This document shows positions 43,441-64,000 of a stretch of DNA of 64,000 nt, piece by piece (positions within the stretch are counted from its first letter, which is position 1; the number at the start of each line of letters is the position of its first letter). This stretch comes from Lampris incognitus (Eukaryota; Chordata; Actinopteri; Lampriformes; Lampridae). The stretch covers positions 34,457,095 to 34,521,094 of the forward strand of contig NC_079214.1 of NCBI RefSeq assembly GCF_029633865.1, given 5' to 3'. Both the position numbers and the translations under genes were made by a program. Under the pieces are notes generated by a model. It was given only the letters and a program-made list of their open reading frames with translations, did no database searches and was not told where the DNA came from.

Positions 43441-44160
43441 TAGTAAGTTTGTGAACCCCTTTGAGATAGGGCATTAATCAAAATGATATGTAGTCGGTGG
43501 CAAAACATGAAGCAGGAGGGTCACGCAAGACCCCCCACCCAAAATTACAGATCTGAAGGACCTCTGTATGAGAAATGGGGCAGAATTCCTCCCAACTGTT
43601 GTGTGATTACTTGAATGAAGATCCGATCTCATTAGTTTTTCTTAAGAAATCTCTAAAGGGGTTCATAAAATTTGTAGCACTATTGTACGTAATAGCCTAC
43701 ATACTTGCTTGCCTTTCCAGGATGTCAAAACGTTTGTTAGCCAGTTAACGTTTGTATCTACAAGTTTATGTTACTCATGTTAACGTTGATCCTGCGTATT
43801 TGTTTTTCACGACAAATTGCGAACAGACGTTGGTAATACATAACGCAGTAGCTACTTCTTATTTTGATATTTAATACACTATGCTGTAAGTGGTTTGCTA
43901 GCATGATAAAAAAATAGTAAGAAGTGAAGTAGAAGTAGAAAGTAAGAAGTGAAAATAAATTCTTACCTTATCTTGTATTATCGGAGAGGCCTTTTAATGT
44001 CAGCGTCATTGTTGGTAAGGCTTAATTTTTCGTGGTACTCGCGTGCGCGGTTTCCATGTGAACGCAGTTGTTGGGGCATTCGTCACACGGAAGTTGGGCG
44101 TGGTTTGGGAAATTGAGCGTGGTTTATTCAAAAGTTGTTTTTTTATTATTTATTGCAAAC
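43441..44160. other. No gene seen; contains block shared with 18708-18731
   Basis: AT-rich sequence with no coding signal. 44079-44102 is the reverse complement of 18708-18731, flanked by GC-rich sequence. Confidence 0.5.
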
Positions 44161-44168
44161 CTGAACAG

Positions 44169-44206
44169 TAATAAACACACACACACACACACACATATAT
44201 ATGTAT
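44169..44206. repeat. (CA)n(TA)n microsatellite
   Basis: A run of AC dinucleotides passing into ATATAT. Confidence 0.9.
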
Positions 44207-44836
44207 ATGCCAAAGGTTAAGAGGTGAATAGATTATACAAGGAAAAAAAGGTTCAGAAGTTCAGCCAATAGCAAGTCAATTAATAGCAAGCCAACTACAC
44301 ATACTGAGAGTTTTTAAGGCTTTGGAGTTTGTGGAGTGTTTTCATGTTGTAAATTTACTTTCGTGAATGTGAAATTTTGCCAAGATAAAAAAAGATTTAT
44401 AATATAATGCTGTTTTTGTTCTGAACTGTAGACATCATAAAAACCAAACAGCACATCTTTGTATAGTAATGAAAATTGAACAGAAATGTTACAACAAATA
44501 TACTGGGCAAATTCTTTACATAAAATAAATTTCAGGGCAGCTCCAAAACAAGTGTATGGTGTATGGTGACCTAATCATAATTGTGACCAAGGTCCACAAT
44601 GCACAGGCAGAGTTATATTCAGAGTTATATTATCTCTTCAATATATGTTGGCTACTGTTTTAAAAGTTCCTCATTAGGGATATAATGTAATGGCAATGCT
44701 ATTGCTAATAGTGCTATATTGGTGGTGCTTTCTCAGTTTTTTGTATCATGTTTGTTTGTGTGATCACAATCAAAAATCAAATTTTGAAGAGTTTTTAGCT
44801 TCCAGTACATCTAGAACATAAATCCCTAATCCCTCT
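44207..44836. other. No feature seen
   Basis: AT-rich, no coding signal recognised. Confidence 0.45.
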
Positions 44837-45350
44837 TGTTGTCATGTACTCAGCCAGAGCCTCCAGTTCCTCCTTGTTCTCTCCCCAGCTGTGTCCCTGC
44901 CCTGCACACGAACCATAACTCCACACACCTGTCTGCTCACCAGTCATCTGCTGTCAACTCTTCCCTCCTAAACTCCTTCTACAAACCCCTGCACACCTCT
45001 GCACCACTTGTCTGCCAATCGCCTTTCAGCCTGCAAGTTCTGCCACACACCTGTTGCCTGTTTCCCAATTAGTCTCTCTAGTATTTATACCAGTTATCTC
45101 ACCCTTGTTGTTTGCCAGATCTTCCATTGTGCCCCTGCCAGTTTTCGCATCTCTCCCGCCTGGTTTTGACTCGTGCCTGTAAATGACCTCGTATTCTGCC
45201 TCTTGATTCTGTACCGCTGCCTCTTTGGTTTTGAACATTGGAACAAACTGTGTTGTGAACTGCCTAATCCCTTCAGTAAAGTTGCTGGTCTTTACTTACT
45301 GCTGCCTTTGGTCTCTGATTCTGCATTTGAGTCCTTCCTGACGCGTAACA
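44837..45350 (+). mobile_element. Solo LTR (gypsy-type)
   Basis: Starts TGTTGTCATG and ends GACGCGTAACA, 514 bp. It is flanked by CCCTCT at 44831-44836 and 45351-45356, a direct repeat expected of a target duplication. It has a TATA-like GTATTTATACC near 45081 and an AGTAAAG near 45276. There is no primer site or coding sequence on either side. Confidence 0.75.
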
Positions 45351-45356
45351 CCCTCT

Positions 45357-46515
45357 GTTCAACAGTCTAATAGTCCAATATTGGGCTAATTAAATTGGTA
45401 ACCTAAATATTCACTGATCGCTTACTTAGAAAAACTCGGGGTTTTTTTTTTAAAGTCTATTCCTCTTTTATGATCATTTAGTACATAGTCATATTCCAAT
45501 TTCCACATGGCTGTTTAAATTAGTTTAGAGAGCCCTTGTCGACTTGTTTACTTGTATGGTCCCAGAAATGTCTTTAAAGTCTGCAAATCCATAAAATCCG
45601 ACTCGAGAGAATGGGATTTTTCATTTTAGGTTTCATTCTAGGTACAACACAAACTATAGGTACATGTACAGGCATAACAAGTCAGCACCAGGCCCAAATG
45701 CAAGATGGTCAAAGCAGGCCCTGGCCTGCCCATCACAATCAGACGTAACATAACATAATGTAAGTAGTGAATCAAAATCAGAAATACTTTATTCATCCTT
45801 GAGGGCAAATTGGATGAGAGAAGGGAAAGCGCACAACTTTAACATGACCAGCAACAGTGAAATGCACTGCACAGTTGATGCCTAAAAGAAATGATTACTA
45901 AGAGACCTCCGTGCTATAGAGGAGTCTTAATAGCAAGGCCAAGATAGTGATAGACTAGCCTAATTAACAAAATCTGGTGTGGAAGCACCATAACAGATCG
46001 GTGACAGTGCACTTGACATAGATGAAAACATTATTGGTGACATTGGCAATATTATTCATTTCTGCGCACAGGCAACGCAAGTGTGTAGGTTGATTATTAG
46101 TCAGATAATTAATAAATAATTCCTACTTACATCATAGTTACACTCGCCGTGCTTTTCACTGTGTGACGTCTTGACACTTCGCCAGCTAGCAAACTCTACT
46201 GTGTAGATTTTGCTATGTAGTAGTACTCATGTCCATAATTGCGCATGGGCACACTTTGAACAGTTTTGAACATACTGCATACTGACTATAGACTCGGTTC
46301 TGAGGAGCTTTGATATGATAGTAGCGAGATAAAGAGGGGTCTGTGCGTACGGGCCCTAAACTCTTGTGGGCCCCAATGCAGCTGCATTACCTGCATATAT
46401 GGTAGTATCGCCTCTGGGTACATGCATTATTTTATACAACTTGAAATGTTTAATTAGGGTTGTATTATAATTACAGCAAATTCTCAGCATTACTTTATTT
46501 CTTCAAGAAAATACA
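45357..46515. other. No gene seen; one LINE tail fragment
   Basis: 45771-45815 (AATCAGAAATACTTTATTCA, then TGAGGGCAAATTGG) is a minus-oriented LINE tail of a kind common in fish. The rest shows no exon or known repeat. Confidence 0.45.
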
Positions 46516-46519
46516 GAAT

Positions 46520-46890
46520 ATTGGTGGCACAGTGGCCCAGTGGTTAGCACTGCCACCTCACAGCAAGAAGGTCCTAGGTTCGAACCCCAGTGTTGTCGAA
46601 CCTTGGGGGTCATCCCAGGTTATCCTCTGTGTGGAGTTTCCATGTTCTTCCCGTGTCTGTGGTGGGTTTCCTCTGGGTTCTCCGGTTTCCCCCACCATCA
46701 AAAAGACATGGATGTTCGGGTTAATACTCCTGTCTGTGCCCCTGACCAAGGCATGGCAAGACGAACTGGAGTTGGTCCCCGGGGGCTGCACAGTGGCTGC
46801 CCACTGCTCCTAACTACACATCTAGGATGGATTAAATGCAGAAAGGAATTTCCCCACAGGGATTAATATAGTATATCAAAATCAAAAATA
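46520..46890 (+). mobile_element. DANA-like SINE, full-length copy
   Basis: A tRNA-like head (GTGGCACAGTGGCCCAGTGG as A box region; GGTTCGAACCCC as B box), then the conserved body (TGTGTGGAGTTTCCATGTTC, CTCTGGGTTCTCCGG) and a TATATCAAAATCAAAAATA tail. Frames across it are not genes. Confidence 0.85.
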
Positions 46891-46920
46891 ACAAAATAAC
46901 AAAACCTAAAATAAATGGGT

Positions 46921-47258
46921 TCCAGCTCTTCTACCATGGTGTGAATGGGAGGAAAAATGGGGTAGGAGTAATGCTGAAGAAAAAGTATGTCAAGAGTGCG
47001 CTGGAGGTGAAGAGAGTGTCAGACAGAGTGATGAGTATGAAGCTGGAAATCGAAGGTGTGTTGATGAATGTTATCAGCACATATGCCCCGCAAGTTGGGT
47101 GTGAGATGGAAAAGAAAGAAGAATTCTGGAGTGAGCTGGATGAAGTGGTGGAGAGTGTAGCCAAGGAGGAGAGAGTGGTCATTGGAGTGGACTTCAATGG
47201 GCATGTTAGTGAAGGGAACAGAGGTGATGAGGAGGTGATGTTTATCCAAAAGAATTGA
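46921..47258 (+). pseudogene. RTE-like LINE endonuclease fragment
   Basis: The frame reads KNGVGVMLKKKYVKSALEVK, VISTYAPQVGCE and VVIGVDFNGHVSEGNRGDEE, which is the middle of an apurinic-type endonuclease (STYAPQ and DFNGH motifs). It is the 5' part of a family like that at 43192-43440. The rest is absent. Confidence 0.8.
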
Positions 47259-47262
47259 ATCG

Positions 47263-47390
47263 AGTGCAACTGGACTTGGTATATATCTGTGAAGATGTTT
47301 CACCTCTCATCCAAGAGGCTTCATCAGTTCATGCCTTTCTGACTAGACCAAGCTAGTCCAAGCTAGGCCAAGCTAGTCTAGTCGTTTATT
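47263..47390. repeat. Interspersed repeat fragment and CTAGTC tandem words
   Basis: The block TTTCACCTCTCATCCAAGAG plus GCTTCATCAGTTC is a common fish repeat. It is followed by repeated AAGCTAGTC/AAGCTAGGCC words (47350-47385). Confidence 0.55.
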
Positions 47391-48220
47391 ATTATTATTC
47401 ATTCCATCTTCCTTTGGAAGTCCGTACAAAGGGAATATGCCTTTGCACCGAAAGAAACAGTATCTTCTAGACATTGCGATGCAGACTAACGAAACTCTTC
47501 CTGGCCTCTGCTCAACCTAACTTTGTTTGAGGGCGGGCCAAACTAGCCGCTAGACAGGCATTATGAAAATGTGTTACACTGTGACGTAAGTAAGTAACGG
47601 AAGAATACACTGGACTCCAAATGAGTTGTTTCAGGCAGTGTTTTCTCTCAGAGAGAATAACTCCTTTTGGCATGGACTTTGGGCCTTGTAACTGCAGAGA
47701 TTTTACATGCATCTCCCAGCTGTATAATACACTAAAGGAAGGGGGAAAACTCAAAAAGCATGATATGGCCTCTTTAATATTTTTTAGTAGTAGCGCTGCC
47801 GCCATGCAGGTAGTTTTGGTTGCTAGTGTAGCCTAAATCAATTGTAATAACAGAATGATGTGAGTTTGCTGTTGTTGTGCCGTGGTTGTTAATGTTGCTT
47901 ATTGGTTCTATGTGTTAAAAGATAGTCAAATATCCAGCCAACTGTTTCTGCCCATTTTGTTGTCTCTGTAGATCAAAATTAAATGGGCAGATTCCTGAAA
48001 AAGTTGCCTGTCATTGGTCATTTGCCATTCCAAATCTGCTACACACGCACCTTACAAAACAAAACAATTATGTCATACTTTTAGTTTTTAGTCCTCCTTT
48101 CTTCCCCTCCAGAACCACCACTCATCATCTGAAATAATTAAATTCCTCCATACTGAAAAATTGCAGTAGTAACATAAAAGCATATAGTAAATTGTTGAAA
48201 ACCAAGTGAAAAAAAGAAGG
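47391..48220. other. No gene seen
   Basis: No splice-consistent exon or recognisable repeat. Confidence 0.4.
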
Positions 48221-48224
48221 AAAG

Positions 48225-48583
48225 CCACTTTATTTTGTCATTGTATTCTTACAACGAATTGTGTTCTTACAATGAATTTGTTCTCTGAAATTTAACCCAT
48301 GCTATTGTGTAGGAGCAGTGGGCAGCTGAAGTGCCCGGGGACCAACTCCAGTTCTTCTTTCCATTGCCTAGGTCAGGTACACAGACAGGAGTATTAACCC
48401 TAACATGCATGTCTTTTTGATAGTGGGCGGAAGCCGGAGCACCCAGAGGAAAACCACGCAGACACGGGGAGAACATGCAAATGCCACACAGAAAGGACCT
48501 AGGACAGCCTGGGGTTTGAACCCAGGTCCTTCTGGCTGTGAGGCAACAGTGCTAACCACTGGGCCACCATGCTGCCAGAGAGA
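48225..48583 (-). mobile_element. DANA-like SINE, minus orientation
   Basis: On the minus strand: GGTGGCCCAGTGGTTAGCAC, then CAGCCAGAAGGACCTGGGTT, GGGTTCAAACCCC and the common body down to TGGGTTAAATTTCAGAGAAC. It lies about 480 bases beyond the stop of the ZP gene. Confidence 0.85.
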
Positions 48584-48638
48584 GAACCACATTGAGGATT
48601 TTGAATGTAAGAATAAAACAACTCTTGCAGTGAATAAC

Positions 48639-48644
48639 TTTATT
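48639..48644 (-). promoter_or_regulatory. Possible polyadenylation signal of the ZP gene
   Basis: AATAAA on the minus strand, 414 bases after the ZP stop codon (49058-49060). Others may be used; this is the first canonical one seen. Confidence 0.45.
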
Positions 48645-49057
48645 GTTAAAAGGCAGTTTTGAACTTTACCGAAGACTCCACTATGATGTATTCAATGACT
48701 GTAGCAAAACAGCATCCAGCAGTCATGCTGTTTTGAGCAACCTCTTTCCTTCCAGTAGCAAATACACCATTTACTTTTAGCTGTTTTTATCCCATTTTGA
48801 TTGATAATCCTTCAGGTTTATGAGAGGGCCAGCTGTACGGACCATCACTAAATAAAAAACTCTCTTGCCAAAAATGTGAAAATAATTGTTTATCTTCTTA
48901 GCCAATATCATATTTCAAAAGCACCTATGATTTGATAAGCATTTTAAAAGCCTTGCTTTAGACACCAGAGCCCCTGCCACATAGAAAATAATCAATACTG
49001 TGCATGATTTTCAAAGCTAACGCACAACAAACTTTAGATACAGCTACACATTGCTGT

Positions 49058-63298
<14,241 letters not shown>

Positions 63299-63362
63299 GG
63301 TGGCCGATACAACTCAGTTCCCGTCGGAGTCACCCGTCTCTCTCATCCACCTGAAGCACCTG

Positions 63363-63370
63363 TATATATA
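63363..63370 (-). promoter_or_regulatory. TATA box of the ZP gene
   Basis: TATATATA on the minus strand, 65 bases before the start codon at 63298. A transcription start about 30 bases on would leave a 5' leader of about 35 bases. Inferred from position only. Confidence 0.6.
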
Positions 63371-63668
63371 CCTCTGACACAAAACACCTGCACTCTTTTG
63401 TGTCGTTGAATGCTTGGCCAAGATTGGTTGGCTGTTTGAATGCTTAACAAAGAATGTGTTTAACAAGTTTCAAAACTAGTTTCATTTAGTGAGAACACAA
63501 AACTCACAACTTCATGAAAAAGAAGGAGAGAGTAAGTATCACATGCCCGCACACACACACACAAATGTCATCAATGTAACAAATATTTAATGTCCTTAAA
63601 GTGAATGATTGGCCAGTGTAAAATGAAGTCAGACAAATCTAAAACAATAAATAGAACAGAAAACACAC

Positions 63669-64000
63669 TGTTACGTTCCCCGTTAAAGGTCCAGGGGATG
63701 AGGGGGAAGTAACAAAGAAAACAAAAGTGTCCCGGGGGAATAAGAAAGGTGGGAGTCGGAACCAGGTGTAAAAACAAACAGATTTATTGTCAAAAATTAA
63801 CCCTAAATCAATATATATAATAAAAAGGGCAACTAAAGAAGCTGGCTCTTAACTAACCAGGCTTGGATAACAAAAAAACCCCAGATCAGACCAAAAAGAA
63901 AGAAACAAGAACACTAACACAGGTCTCACCCTCCTTCTCAAGGAGTATAGAGTACTGACACAAGAGCTCGCTCTCTGGTTGACAACAATGGCCCACTGGC
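63669..64000. other. Possible LTR or other repeat, cut by window edge
   Basis: Begins TGTTACGTTCCCCGTTAAAG and contains AGATTTATTGTCAAAAATTA, a minus-strand AATAAA context, and CACAGGTCTCACCCTCC. The layout suggests an LTR on the minus strand, but no second end or primer site is in the window. Confidence 0.3.

Overview
The window looks like a teleost fish genome. It has GT-AG exons of vertebrate gene families, long CA/GT and GATA microsatellites, DANA-like and other tRNA-derived SINEs, L2 and Rex3/RTE-like LINEs, Tc1 and hAT fragments, and Ty3 and BEL/Pao LTR retrotransposons. No bacterial or plasmid feature was seen.

Three host loci could be modelled exon by exon, by joining open frames at GT-AG boundaries with matching codon phase. 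(1) 13826-15059, minus: the last two exons of a gonadotropin-releasing hormone receptor (TM5-TM7 and C tail). No exon 1 (TM1-TM4) was found upstream. (2) 18966-25426, plus: a seven-exon gene for 365 aa with a zinc-binding domain of WRKY-GCM1/FAR1 type, as found in front of Mutator-like transposases, but without the transposase core. (3) 49058-63298, minus: a complete 13-exon gene for a 943-aa ZP-domain membrane glycoprotein with a Thr/Pro/Trp mucin-like repeat, a furin-like site and a C-terminal TM helix.

Layout: 1-13.3 kb is repeats (a degenerate minus-strand Ty3 copy, a palindromic MITE, a Tc1 fragment, a hAT transposase relic, SINEs). 13.8-25.4 kb holds the two first host loci; intron 3 of the second contains an LTR retrotransposon carrying an L2 LINE. 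26.8-45.4 kb is a dense transposon nest: Rex3/RTE-like LINE, Tc1, BEL/Pao, a mosaic Ty3 chromovirus, a second Ty3 copy inserted in an RTE LINE with a 5-bp target duplication, and a solo LTR. 46.5-48.6 kb has SINEs and a LINE endonuclease piece. 49-63.3 kb is the ZP gene, whose third intron contains a near-intact, young Ty3 element.

The most unusual object is a 431-bp miniature LTR retrotransposon (29854-30284) inside the BEL/Pao LTR. Its LTRs each contain a tRNA-like A box and B box, and it has a tRNA-Leu-type primer site, a polypurine tract and a 4-bp target duplication. By arrangement it resembles plant Cassandra elements, whose LTRs carry 5S rRNA promoters. All family names rest on recognition by eye; no search was run.
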